DNA from: Hirudinaria manillensis
Lineage: Eukaryota; Annelida; Clitellata; Hirudinida; Hirudinidae
Direction of reading: 5' to 3'
Assembly: GCA_034509925.1 (NCBI GenBank)
Contig: CM067534.1
Coordinates: 6,536,001-6,600,000 of the forward strand
Length of the DNA stretch: 64,000 nt
Shown: positions 13,201 to 24,962 of the stretch, piece by piece
How the letters are laid out: every line of letters begins with the position of its first letter
Position numbering within the stretch: position 1 is the first letter of the stretch
Notes under the pieces: model-generated
Database searches by the model: none
Told to the model about the DNA's origin: nothing
What the model saw: only the letters and a program-made list of their open reading frames with translations
Position numbers and translations under genes: made by a program

Positions 13201-14850
13201 CAACAACCACAGAAACTCTTCCAACATCAACCTCAACATCTCTTCCAACAACCACAACATACTCATCAACAACGACCACAAGAGCTCTCTCATCGTCAAC
13301 AACTGAACCATCTCCTTCATCATCAACATCCACAGGATCACTTTCAACACCGACAACAGCTTCTTCTTCAATAACCACAGAAAGTCGTCCAACATCGACC
13401 ACAACATCTCCAACAACTACAACATATCCTTCCATCTCTCCAACAACTTCAACATCTTCTTCAACATCAACAACTGCAGAAACTCTTCCAACATCAACCA
13501 CAACATTTCCAGGTTTTGCTTGAAATTTTTCTATATTTTTGCTCGTCCAATTTCGTTAAAGCAAAATTGAGCAAGAGCTCCAAAATTAATTTGTAATGTT
13601 GCCATTTGTGCAATTTAGGATCCACTGATTTTAATGCCTTCAACACAAGTACAGACGTAGCATCAGGTATTTTTTCTTATTGTTAAGCGCAATTTTTAGC
13701 CAGTACTAGTACTGCTGATGCAAGTACAACATCCGCATTATCAGGTCTTATCACGCACATTATTATATTATTGTTACATTATTTGATCATGTCTTTAAAT
13801 TAGAATCATCTATAATCTCTATTTTTTGTTGGCAATTGTTATTTGTTATTTTACAAAATTGTATAAGTGGTCATCAGATGAGCCTTCATTTTGTTTAGAA
13901 AAATAAATAAATAAATAATGACACAAAGGTGAATAAAAAACGATGCCTTCTGCCTTCATAGCTATAATTAAGTTGTGCTTCTTCTTTCAGACAACACAAC
14001 TTCCGTTCTAATATTCCCAACCAGAGGTAAATAAATAAATTTAATTTTAATCGTAATAATAATAATAATTAATTTGGACTGAAGTGTATGATATCATATG
14101 TAATTGTAAATATTTGCTGACAGAATCTTTACATTGAACCTACATTGAACGTATAAGGTTTTAAAGGTTGTAATTTAAACAAATTTCAGTTGAAGCGGCA
14201 CAAACCTTTCCAGTAGGTGGGATTGTCGGACTGGTGCTTACTGCAGCGGTGGTCAGCTTGCTTCCGGTAGGCGTGGCTTACTGGTATAAGAAAATCTACC
14301 TGGCAAGATTTGTGAATAGCATGAGGTAATTTACAGTTTTCTATCTCTTAATGACTTCCTGTTTGGCAGTCAACTCGAGTTTTACGTTTTTAATAATAAA
14401 TAATTTTGCTACAAATTATAAAGATATCTATTTTAACACAGATATTCAATCAATAACAGATTAAACAAGGGAGGGTCTATAAAGATTAAACCAAGGTTCA
14501 AAGTCTTCAGTGGCCATCAAAATGGAGCCTATGTTCCCGATGCCTTTCCCAGCAACATGGCTTCCATAAACAATGTTACTGTTCCAAAGAAAGGCATTTC
14601 GAAGATGAGTTCCCCGAATGTTGATAAGTCGCGCAGAGATCTGGGTTCGCCTTTTGAACTCACAGACGAATATAGTCAGACACGTTTTCCAAAACCCTTT
14701 GTACCGGCATCTTCGGATGTGTACCATTCTACCTATGCTCCATTTGATCTTCCACGGGGTTTTAGGCCATACCTTGTCCGTGGTCCAACAACCTTCCTGT
14801 CGCCTCGGGTGCATCCTAATCTTAACTACCAGTTTCCTGGCTTCCGCTAA
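7278..14850 (+). CDS. ADAM metalloprotease gene 2, complete, catalytically intact
   Basis: About 25 exons give a protein near 1015 residues: 7278-7380, 7884-7936, 8132-8208, 8333-8405, 8714-8796, 9372-9499, 9640-9689, 9839-9916, 10107-10178, 10259-10425, 10506-10590, 10709-10845, 10952-11019, 11113-11228, 11431-11658, 11844-12028, 12096-12282, 12395-12469, 12751-12817, 13171-13512, 13619-13666, 13700-13744, 13991-14026, 14190-14325, 14442-14850. A hydrophobic signal peptide starts the protein. The prodomain has CYYHGLV and a cysteine-switch-like WICGVN, followed by a furin-type RVKR. The protease has the zinc site HEIGHNFGLSHD and Met-turn CIMNA, so it should be an active membrane sheddase. 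Disintegrin, cysteine-rich, EGF, Thr/Ser-rich stalk, one TM segment and a 136-residue tail follow. AATAAA is at 15112. Exons 2 to 5 in the prodomain are the least certain. Confidence 0.9.
13171..13512 (+). other. Long mucin-like stalk exon of ADAM-2
   Basis: This 342-nt exon is Thr/Ser/Pro-rich and has the same phase-1 borders as the ADAM-1 micro-exons. Three more small symmetric exons (13619-13666, 13700-13744, 13991-14026) precede the membrane exon. The paralogues thus build equivalent stalks from different exon layouts. The 5' border was chosen for frame and for similarity to ADAM-1 exons; its acceptor is weak. Confidence 0.65.
13846..13919 (+). repeat. Dispersed repeat copy B, AAAT-tailed
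   Basis: This is a second copy of the element at 389-456, in an ADAM-2 stalk intron and in the same orientation. It ends in a run of AAAT units (AAATAAATAAATAA). Confidence 0.68.
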
Positions 14851-15941
14851 TTTATGTGTTTGAAATTCATTTGAATATGTATGCGTTCCCGTTTAATGAA
14901 CTAGGATTATGTAATAATATTAGATTATAAGTCAAATGGGATGTTACCATAGGCAAGGCCGTTTTATTGTTAAATTATTTAAGCTTTACATGCGTAATTT
15001 AAAGATCTTTAGTCTCTCGCTAAAGTTAGCTCAAAGAAACAGTCACTTGACAATAGAAGTAGAATACCACTTGGCGCCAATTTTAAGCGAACATGAATTG
15101 TGATTTAATTGAATAAATGCAGTTTTCTTTTCTGGTGGCAATTTATTTTCTATATTTTCACTTTCACCTTTCATACGTTTTTCATCACGGGATGTGATAA
15201 TCTGACTTTTTTTTTATTATTTCTATTTTGTATCTATTTATGTGCGCCCATAAATAACATTAGTTGCTAGTACAATCCTAATATCCACATTATAATCTAA
15301 ATTACTTAATGTGGCCCATCAGCACTTTTTAAATTTGTGTTATTCCTAAGTACCAATATCATCGTTTTGTAATTTTGCTCAAATTTCAATGCAATTCTAG
15401 CCAATTTTGCGTTCGATAAGTTCCATCGATAATATGTGAAAGTGTTTAGAGATAACTGTGATATATTTTATAATAATTATGCCATTTGCATGGCAACCAC
15501 GTAAAGCCATGGACTCCATCTCTGGATTTAATAAAATTAAAATTTATCAGCTTACTTGACGAAATCAGAATTGTCATCAAAATAGGAAAACATTTGATGT
15601 TCAAAAAGTTATTTTTTCTCACACAATAATCGATTGCAATGGGTAGGATTGCAGGATTTTTGCTTTATGCAATTGAGTGTGCGTTAATAACTTTTTAAAA
15701 TAATTATTAAAAAGAATTTAGTCTTTTCATCTATAACTGCATTCAGAAATGATAAAACGAAGCTATCAATTCAACTATTAGGGTTAAAGGACCACTACTT
15801 TAGAGAGTACATCACTTGTTTATAAACCAATCAGTTGGAGGGGGCGTGGCTTAATTTATTTACTTGGGGACGATATTGAGCGGGTGGGATATCCTGCAGT
15901 ATTTCTTTCCTAACTCTGTCTCACTCCGCACTTTATCTAAG
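14851..15941. other. Intergenic region, ADAM-2 to Deltex
   Basis: This holds the ADAM-2 3' UTR with AATAAA at 15112 and the Deltex upstream region. No coding or structured element was recognised. Confidence 0.6.
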
Positions 15942-17993
15942 ATGGTTACCGCCGTCATAGTTTGGGAATATTGTAGGGATGATAACTGGATAAATTTTGA
16001 GAGGTCTATATCTGATATGGTTGAGGATCACTTCTCTAAAGGTTATCGGGACCTGCTTATGCTTGCAGAACATCAGAGTTCCGCCACAAAGTTTTACGTT
16101 AATTTGTTTGACATGACCTTCATTACTGTCTCCAACAGAGATACTAGTTAGTACATCCTTTGGGATTTGTTTTTACACTTTGTTATTCATTCAGCTGATT
16201 TGTCAGCTAAAGAGATCCAGGAAATTAAGGCACTTTAACCCAGATTCTTAATATTTGCTGAATAATATAAGTTTAGTAAATGTATGAATAAAAGATGTAT
16301 AAATTTAGTTTCTTAGGACGTTGAAGTTCCTGGCCCATCTAATATGTGTTTAAATTCTAATTTTGTTTGATTTAGGAGCTTTTTTCATTCGGAGGAATGT
16401 TTATAAAGAAGTCAGTCTGCCTGGTAAAGGTATCTATTGGCAATGGCTCTGCAAGACAACGAAGAGTTGGAAAGATTACGATTTATCCGTGGCCACCATT
16501 ATGGAAGAAGTTTCAACGAGTGAAAAGGCAGATTATCGAGTGGACATGTCACTGCACTCTCCGAAATACAATGTCATAGTTGACTTGAAAACTATGACTC
16601 AGCAAGACAAAACGACGGGTCTGTTCACGTCGATCCAGAGGATCGTCGCACAGCCATACATCTCTAAACAAGTCTCGACAACTCCTGTACAATATTCACC
16701 TCAACAAACACCAGCCAACTTTAGTGCTGTACCACAACAGCAGCTGTTCAATCAGCCCATGCAAGCCTATTCTCACGTACCTCCCAATGCGGTCGGAGCT
16801 CCGATCATGGGCGGTCTCCTTCAACAGGGATTCATCAGTCCTTCTATTCCTAGTCACCAACGAATGTGTACTGCAAATCACAATAAGTGAGAATTGTTAT
16901 TCAAATTTGAATCGACATTATGATTACTTTAATGGTTGGAAAGTTACTGACGTTCCATTAATGAGCATTGCCTTGGCAGTACAAACTTGTAAACATGCAT
17001 AGATTATACGTTCTGGTGCATTACATTATAAAATTAGCAAACAATCTTGTAATTGGTCAACCTTTTACAGCCTGCCCGTAGATGCCACATTAGGTATGCC
17101 TCATGCCAAGAGCAGTCGCAAGCATGGCCATGGTAAATTTCTTTTTTTTTTTACATTGTTTTAAAAATTATAATTATGGATATTCTAGGCTCATCAAACT
17201 GCTCTCATGAGCATTGGCTAGTACTCTTAATTCTGTATGTTTTCTTAACTCTAAAATCCCCAAATTAATTAAATTATTTATTATTTAATTATTAATATTT
17301 AAAGCAGACGTGTCCCCGTTGAACTACGGATACGACATCGGCTATCCAAACAACGGCAACAACAACAACCCGAACTATTACTCGTTCAAAGGACCCCCAA
17401 TTCTCGACGCGAGTCACGTGCCGCAGGCTCGGTGCAGGATGCCAGACTCGCAGTCGAATGCTCAGTCGTTCCAGGTCCTCCCGTCTTACGCTCCGAACTC
17501 CGTTCAACAGCCGAGCCAGCACAGCTCCAGGAAGCAGCAGCAGGTTCCGTCAGGGAGTAGGAAGAGGGGACGAGATGGATTCTCGGCTGCATTTCCTTCT
17601 GCCGGAGGAGAACAAAGAAACATCATAAAAGCTGAAAATTGTGAGTGTGGATTTAACAACTGGTTTATTGAATCTGTTGAGATTGCATTGCAATGTTGTG
17701 ATGTTGTGATGTAATGTTTTCTTATGGTAATTCTGATGATCATGACATGAATTAGAATGTCCTGGCGAGAGGCTTGGTAAACATTTTGGATGACTGAAGG
17801 CTTCCTTATGAAGAGCAATTAATTAATTATTATTTATTAACTATTATGAATGGTATATTATATATGTAATAATATTATTAATAACATTTGCTCCCATTTA
17901 TATCTTAGTTTCCACAACGTTCAACAGCCTGATAGACCAGGGTTTCATCATTTGCACTCTTGGATACCCAGCTGAGGTTCTTGTTATTTATTA

Positions 17994-18033
<40 letters not shown>

Positions 18034-19491
18034 TAAATTATACAACATCATATAATAGTTATATATTACATAAAAATATGACAATATTATTGATGTTGTT
18101 GTTGTGGTTGTTACTTTGTAGCTGCTTTAACTATTATCTTTAGCCTTAATCCAATTCCAGGACTGCACAATCTGTTTCAACAATCTGCACGAAAAGTCTT
18201 CTTACGGCCAAAGCAATCCTTCCGCGACATCAGATGCTTCTAACGTCGTTTACTTCAAGAAGTGTCGTCATCACTTCCATCTTGACTGTCTCAAGGCCAT
18301 GTACGAGGCCGGAATCAAGGTATCGATTTTCTTTTCATTTACTTATTTATTTATTTATTAACTTCTTTATTTATTTATTTATTTATTTTTCTAAACAAAA
18401 CGAAGGGTCATCTGATGACCACTTACACAATTTTGTAATAACGTTTGTCCATAGAAAATTTGACAAGTTCTCGAATTGCTGGATGTTGATTTTGTTGTTG
18501 TTGTTGTCTGAATTTATAATTTATCTTATTAACATGTTATTACCATGTGCAATGATAAATGATCGATGAGGTTTTATTTTTAAATACATTTTTAAGTTTT
18601 GCGTTGCATTAAGGCATATTTATTACTTTAAAATTCCATGTGGTCATTGTTGCCTGCCCAGAAGTTATTGCCTAACATTTGCATTTCATTTGACGTATAC
18701 TGGTAGTGATTGAAGAGTTTCTACAATGCAGAATGGCAGTATCCAATGTCCTCATTGCAAAACCATCTATGGCATTAAGAGAGGTAATTGTCCCCCTGGT
18801 GAAATGTCTTTTGAGTTTTGGTCTTCATCCCTACCTGGATATGAGAACTGTGGGACCATCTTCTTAAAGTATCATGTTTCTGGTGGAATACAGGTAAATT
18901 TTCAATGCATCATTTAGGGTTTTGCCATCACTTGTTCAAAATTATGTTAATCACAATTATTTGTCATACTTCTCATTAGTCAACCATTTATTATTCACTT
19001 TTGGAATGTTGTGGATATGATTGTTATTGATGTTTGATACAAAAAATAATTTAAATTGGTTTCGTTGCAGAGTCAAGAGCATCCCAACCCTGGAAGACCG
19101 TACAGCACCCGCGGATTCCCGAGGTGCTGCTACTTACCGAACAATCCCGAAGGACAGAAGGTGCACATTCCGTTTCACGAATAATCGTTAAATAACCAAA
19201 AGCTCTGACGACATGCTGTCAAAGGCACCTCCCCTTTACCATGTTTGTAAGCATGTTTGTCATTATTTCCAGGTTCTCAAACTTCTCATCAAGGCTTGGA
19301 AGCGTCGACTGACCTTCACGGTCGGCTGCTCCGTGACGACGGGCGAGTCAGACACCGTCGTCTGGAACGAGATCCACCACAAAACGGAGGAGCGCAACGT
19401 CACGGGCCACGGTTATCCGGACCCAAACTACCTCAAGAACGTCACCGAAGAGCTGGCATCTCACGGCGTCTTTGACAGTGACAATGAGTGA
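15942..19491 (+). CDS. DTX: Deltex-family E3 ubiquitin ligase
   Basis: Deltex proteins bind Notch ankyrin repeats through tandem WWE domains and ubiquitinate targets through a RING plus a C-terminal Deltex fold. Proposed exons: 15942-16146, 16376-16886, 17071-17132, 17305-17640, 17909-17976, 18161-18319, 18732-18893, 19071-19160, 19273-19491, about 603 residues. WWE1 is at residues 1-70 ([12 protein letters not shown]), WWE2 at about 75-150 ([17 protein letters not shown]), then a Pro/Gln/Ser-rich linker. The RING ([26 protein letters not shown]) keeps all zinc ligands. The Deltex C-terminal domain has [19 protein letters not shown] and GLL-like VLKLLIKAW, plus [10 protein letters not shown] and GYPD. 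The start is the first ATG before WWE1. AATAAA is at 19786. Member assignment within DTX1/2/4 is open. Confidence 0.93.
18000..18032. repeat. (AAT)n microsatellite
   Basis: A short run of AAT triplets lies in a Deltex intron. Confidence 0.85.
18357..18449 (-). repeat. Dispersed repeat copy C, in a Deltex intron
   Basis: This is the reverse complement of the elements at 389-456 and 13846-13919. A TTTA run is followed by TTTCTAAACAAAACGAAGG and TCATCTGATGACC. It matches copy A over nearly the whole core, including the ACAAACG segment upstream. Confidence 0.68.
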
Positions 19492-20149
19492 TTCTGAAGT
19501 GTGACTTCTTTCCTCGTCGATCAGCCCTTTCCAGTTTTTCCAGGAGGATATGAAGCGATGGTGAAAATTTCAGATAATAAAATTACTCCTAGAATCTGCA
19601 ACTACTCCCACAAAAGTTTATACTTTATTACACCCTTAGAAATTTATATCTATCACAAAAATCCAGTTTACTCAAATAAATATGTACAGTTCGATTGCGG
19701 TCACAATTCTTTCGTGATGGGGGAATATGAGCAGAGTGGTTGTAAATAATAGCTAAAGTTCTCGGTGAAATGTTATTGAGCGGGCAATAAATGTTGGAAT
19801 ACTTTGAGTAGGTTTTATTGTTAGGGTTTGTTCATCAGGTGTAACGGACAGAAGATAAATCGAGATTCGTTTGAAATGCTTTGGTCTTTCGTGGGAGCGT
19901 TCCAAAAGTTTTGACTTAAAGGCACTTCAAAGCATCACATTTTATGCCAAATAACCTAACAGCAATTTAATAAATTTGAACTACTAAATCAATATTAAGC
20001 AACAAATAGAAAATAAATAATTTAAAAAATTGAAAATAACAGAACATTACATGGTAGCGTTACCATAGAACTGACTGAAATAAATAAACAATTGGTTCGC
20101 TTTCGTACTAGTCGTGAATGAAATAGAAGGAAATACAAAGAACATAAGG
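19492..20149. other. Deltex 3' UTR and TMEM107 upstream region
   Basis: AATAAA at 19786 probably ends the Deltex transcript. No gene was recognised in the rest of this 658-base stretch. Confidence 0.6.
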
Positions 20150-21373
20150 ATGCAAAAGGACCGCTTCATTCCTATAAGATTTTTATCATTAACCATTCAA
20201 ACAATTCTTACAATACTCATCTTTACGGTTCTGGTAGGTGTCTATATTACTTTCTAGATGCATGTTCTTCTAGTGTATAAGGTTATATAAGGATTTTTAA
20301 ATTTAAAAAAAGCTATTCTTGAAGGATATATTAGCTGAGTCTGTCAATGATAATATTATTTTATTTGTTGCGATGTAAATATTCTAGAGATTCCTTAGGA
20401 ACATTATCTTCGTATTTGTGAGTTAACAAAACATTTCTCTTAAAGTATGGATATATTAGAATTGTTTGTTACTGGAGTTGCTAACCTAATTTATTGGCAT
20501 TGTGTTAGAAATGGGTATATTTTAAAACTAGCATCAAAAATCATTTTGAAATAGGGTAGCAGCTAAGTTAATGATTATTTAACGTACTCTTATATAAAAA
20601 TTCTTCGATAGGACAAACATGTAGAAGCAGCTTCGTGGCAAGAAAGACAAATGTCACCAAATCTCCAGTTCCAACTCAGAGTTCAGTATGTTTCATTTTG
20701 AGCTTGAAATTATTCCTTCACCTAATTATTTTATTTATTACTTTATTAAACTAGTTACCATAACGTCAGCTATTACTTTAATTCAGACTCATTGTGTCTT
20801 TATCTCTGTCACTGTTCTTCAATCTTATTGAGTATTTTGGAATGTTTTCTGGAATCTCAACATTTGCCTACTCCCAGGTTGTCATTTGTATCCTTGAAGT
20901 ATTTATTGAACTAAGTGTATCTTAGAAAATTGTGGGACTTTATTAATATTTTACAAGCCATTCAGCATTATAAATACAGTATAAATATTATAAATATTGA
21001 AAGCTTTAAATTTTTAAGGATTCAGAGATTTGCTTGTCATAAATTAGCAAAATAGTTATTATAATATTGATTAACTTAATAAGTATGATTATTTGACTAT
21101 GTCTATTTCATAGTTCATTTCAATGAAAGGAAGTGATAATGCAATTATAAAAATGAATCACAGTATAACTTATATCCTTAACTCCACCAATGACCAGCTT
21201 CACTGTGCCACTGCACAGGATCAGTTCTTGTCATTCTTTTCCATCTGGAACAATGGTCTTCCAATTATTTCTGGTTTATCTTTGGTTTCTGCTCCCTGCT
21301 CCCATTTTTGACAGAATGTCTTATATGGTTAAAGGTGCTAGTCTTCCACAGGAATGTTTACCTTTTGGGTTAA
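20150..21373 (+). CDS. TMEM107: TMEM107, ciliary transition-zone membrane protein
   Basis: TMEM107 is a four-pass protein of the MKS module at the ciliary transition zone, controlling ciliary membrane composition. Four exons fit: 20150-20233, 20612-20685, 20787-20887 and 21198-21373, in matching phases, giving 144 residues (the human protein is about 140). The N-terminus has RFLSLTIQTILTILIF (TM1). The third exon carries SLSLFFNLIEYFGMFSG. The last two exons join as SQVVISSLCHCTGSV, which lines up without gaps with the human TQSLISIGAHCSASV region, then HLEQWSSNYFWFIFGFC matches FERWECTTYWYIFVFC. The C-terminal VFHRN replaces the human KKK end. AATAAA at 21460 follows. The ends of exon 3 and start of exon 4 were set by this alignment. 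Confidence 0.88.
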
Positions 21374-22571
21374 CGATTGCTAAATATTGGCCAGTAGTAT
21401 GACGATTAATGAACATGGTGATTGTATCCCAGAAAATAGTTCAAAATAATCATTATTCGAATAAAAGGAATCAAAAAGTCACATAAGCAATTTGTTTCAA
21501 ATTTATTTTTTAATTTATTATTTATGCAACGGAGCTAGTAACGACGTTAATCTAAGGACGATCATATTAGTCATTAATGATGATGATAATAATAACAACG
21601 ATGGCAAGTAAACAGTAACTGTAAGGACAATGAACATGGCTACGAGTTATTACTAAAGTAATATTAATAAGAATTATAAAGTTGCAGATAACTTTTTTTA
21701 AATGTCACCTTTCAACGTGTCACTCCCTGGTGACCCACTTCTTTTTGAGAAAATGCAATTAAAAACTTACATAAATAAAAAATTTATGAGTTTTTAAAAA
21801 AAATTCTTCGAATATCTCTTCTTAGTCGTCGTCAAAACAATGTCTCAATAGATTTCAAACTCTGAATATACGTAAATTATGACATGTAAATTATTTGTTA
21901 AAATTATTAGAGTTAAATTTCATTTATAACTATAGTTACTTATCCCTCTGTTGCAATGGATAATGGTTCATTACTCGTTTGATGTGTTATGCATTGCTTT
22001 CTATGGTGCACTTGTACAATTGCCTTTTTTATTTAAAAATTATATTTGCATGTAAATTGTACAAGTTCACCATAGAAAGCACAATCCATCAAAAAGGCAA
22101 TTTCCTTGCAAATAAGAAACAAACCCATTATCGCCCACGACCTCCATAGCGACGTGTGACAAAATAATGGACAAAACACGGACAAAGAATATTGCATACA
22201 TTTATTCAAATGACTTTGCCACAAGACAACGACGAAAAGGAAGAATTCGCTTGTTTCTTGCACTTAAATTCATGTATCCAATGTACTCCACAATGAGATT
22301 TTCGATTTTGGTTTCGTGTATGTCGATTCGAGCCACAGCGTACTTATAAATGTGCGAATGAAAAAACTATCAAGATGTTTACGTTAGTAATATACGAGCT
22401 TATTTCAAGTATCGCATCACTTCAAGCAACGCAACAGCCGCTTAATACCTTGAAAAAAAAAACAAATTGTAACTAAATCGGCCTATTATGGGCAGGATAA
22501 TCTTTGAAATAGTAATGCAATGCCTAAGAAAAGGGATTATAAAACAGCAATTTGGTTATAAAATAGCATCA
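21374..22571. other. Convergent intergenic region, TMEM107 / CAT-A
   Basis: This contains the 3' ends of both genes and an almost perfect inverted repeat at 21995-22081. No coding exon was recognised. Confidence 0.6.
21995..22081. repeat. Inverted repeat, 27-bp arms, 33-nt loop
   Basis: The left arm 21995-22021 and right arm 22055-22081 are reverse complements with a single mismatch. The transcript of either strand would form a long hairpin. Outside it, TTGCCTTTTT (22019) and AAAAAGGCAA (22091) are also complementary. It could be a degraded foldback element or a small-RNA hairpin. Confidence 0.8.
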
Positions 22572-24962
22572 TCATTTTCCTTTTTCGTCAGTGTCCTTGC
22601 TGGCTTTGTCTTCTGCTACACTTTCGTTTTCTTTGATGGAAGCAGAGCCGTCTCCGGAATAAGAGACCATGGTTTTGTACGAAAGAAGTCTTTCATTTTC
22701 GCTGCTGTGGTGGATCCCATAGCCGAAGTAAATCAGAAAGCCTGTGATTGTACAACATCTCGCATAAATTCGCTGTCGATGAAACTGACCGTGACAGGCA
22801 ATTGCATGTTTCCACAGGTGATGAACAGGTTTTACTACTGATTTATATTAATGAATTTTGAGAACTTCTAGTGTATTTCTTTTTATGTGCCCTTGCATGT
22901 CACCAGGACATCAATAGCGATGTGTTTATTACGAAAACAAGGTAACAGCTTCAGTCAAATTAACATTAACATATTTATGATGCGTTTGATAAAAAGATTG
23001 GTATAAACAGAATCGGTTTATGAACCTATGAAATATTTCTATATATATAATTTTATCAAATGGTGATATTATTTGAAAGAAAGCAACTTAACTACTAGGT
23101 AAACACAATACAACATAATAAGAAAAATAATAACCTATAGCCATCCAGACAGCGAATCGCACCATGGTCCAATGGCTGAGTTTCAGAATGAGACCAATAT
23201 TGATGACCAAACTAACGACTGGTATCAGAGGAACAAATGGTACCTGGATAAGATAAATGGGAAATAATTAAATTGATTTTTTTAAAATAAATATTACCAA
23301 TTGGATTACTAAGCTCCAGACTATTTAGGCAAGTATAATAAATTAGTTTCTCCATGATGAAATTACCTGAAACGTCAAGAAACTGGTGTTTTGTTCGTGG
23401 GTATATAGCAAGAAATAGGACAACAAAAACCCAATGCTTAAGATGATAAGCAATAGGATTATCCACCATGTTTTGTCTATAACCATGTGAGTGGCATGCA
23501 GAAGTATCAGCCAGATGGAGGTACTAAAGATGACCATGAAAAACGTACTGATGAGGGCCATGTTACCGGGAGGGATGGACTTGAGTAAAGGAAAATTCAG
23601 AAATCTTTTCTTTAACTTTCCAATATCATCGTGGCTTTGGGATTCTTTTACTAGTTTCTTTTTATCGGCATCATCCTCACTGATGGAGTAAGTTGAGAGG
23701 TCTGGTTTTAGCTGGAACTGGCAGAGGCTCACAGGCTGATATCGAAGTACGATGACATTTATAGAGACTATTGTGAAGCAGAGCAGAGTGCCTATAGACA
23801 GCAGTTCGACCAACAGTTCTAAATTTGCAATCAATGCCAGCAAGGAACAGATCAATCCAAAGAATATCACTGAAAATATAGGTGTCTGAGTTTTTGGATG
23901 GACGTAACCAAACCATTTAAATAATAAGCCGTCATCGGCCATGGCGTACACAGATCTCGAAAGAGAAAACAGACTGCTTATTATGGCGGAAGACAGTCCA
24001 ATTAGGGTACCGATGGCTATGACACCGGTCGCCCAGTTTGCACCCTGTGCCTGGAGGGCAGCTGGAAAAGGAGCGACGACGTCAACTTGCTTGTAGGGAA
24101 CCATTAAAGTTAGTGAGGTAGACGTGCCAACGTAAAGGATGATGACGAGAAGAACCGAGATGCTCAGAGCAAGGGGAATGTCTCTCGATGGATTTTTAGT
24201 CTCTTCGCTGACGATGGCAATTGATTCGAAGCCGGCAAAAGCAAAGAAACATGTGGCAGATCCTGTCAGAACACCTGAGAAGCCATAAGGAAGAAAGCCT
24301 CCTTCGTGGTCATTTTTCCAATTGGAAATACGGGCAAAGTGGAGACCCAGACTGATGACGAGTAGAAGCACCGCAATGTTAACCACCGTCAGAAGGTTGA
24401 TGAAGGTGGATGATAGCTTAGCACCTCCAGCGATGAAGATGGTCCAAAACAGAACGCAGCCAACTGCCACGAAATCCAAATATTGGAATAAGCCTATAAA
24501 TTCAAGTCTGCCAATGTGTTCGATGGTCCCATTACTTATGGCTCCCTTGACCAGAACGTCGAGAGAACCGCTCCAGGCCTTAGCAACAGACGCACACCCG
24601 ATTATGTTTTCCAGCATCATGTTCCAACCAATGATGAAAGCGGCAAACTCTCCGATTGTGATGTAGGTGTACGTATAAGCTGAACCAGCCTTTGGAACCT
24701 TGGATCCGAACTCTGCGTAGCACAGAGAGGATAGGAAGGCGGCGAATCCAGCAAAGATGAAGCATAGGATAACGCCGGGGCCGGCAACGTCCTTGGTTAC
24801 AGTTCCCGTGACGACGAAGATGCCAGCCCCAATCATGTGCCCTATGCCAAAGAGCACGACGTCGAAAAGGTTCAGACACCTTTTTAGCTGGGTTTCCATA
24901 AGGTTGTCTTCCAGAGTTTTCTTCCTGATTAGCTTTTCCGCGAAAACTTGCAGACGACTCAT
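22572..24962 (-). CDS. SLC7A: Cationic amino acid transporter paralogue A (CAT/SLC7A1-4 type)
   Basis: CAT proteins are 14-TM plasma-membrane carriers for arginine, lysine and ornithine. Reading on the minus strand, exon 1 is 24962-23367 (532 codons), exon 2 is 23243-23135 and exon 3 is 22741-22572, giving 624 residues, the usual family size. The N-terminus has RKKTLEDNLMETQLKRCLNL before TM1, and TM1 contains the APC signature GIGHMIGAGIFVVTG. SVAKAWSGSLD, PYGFSGVLTGSATCFFAFAG and VHPKTQTP are family-typical. The small exons encode the last TM pair (VPFVPLIPVVSLVINIGL, FAVWMAIGFLIYFGYGI) and a hydrophilic tail. Intron positions equal those of paralogue B at 28366-30581. Substrate specificity cannot be read from sequence alone. 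Confidence 0.93.

Noticed and set aside
13135-13501. Minus-strand and alternate-frame ORFs over the ADAM-2 stalk exon
   Set aside because: They are shadows of a low-complexity ACA/TCA-rich coding exon.
15864-15941. Upstream extension of the Deltex first exon
   Set aside because: The extension begins with TTG, not ATG; the first ATG at 15942 leads straight into the WWE domain.
22488-22841. 117-codon plus-strand frame with a membrane-like N-terminus
   Set aside because: It is the antisense of the last CAT-A exon, which matches the family and has correct splice phase.
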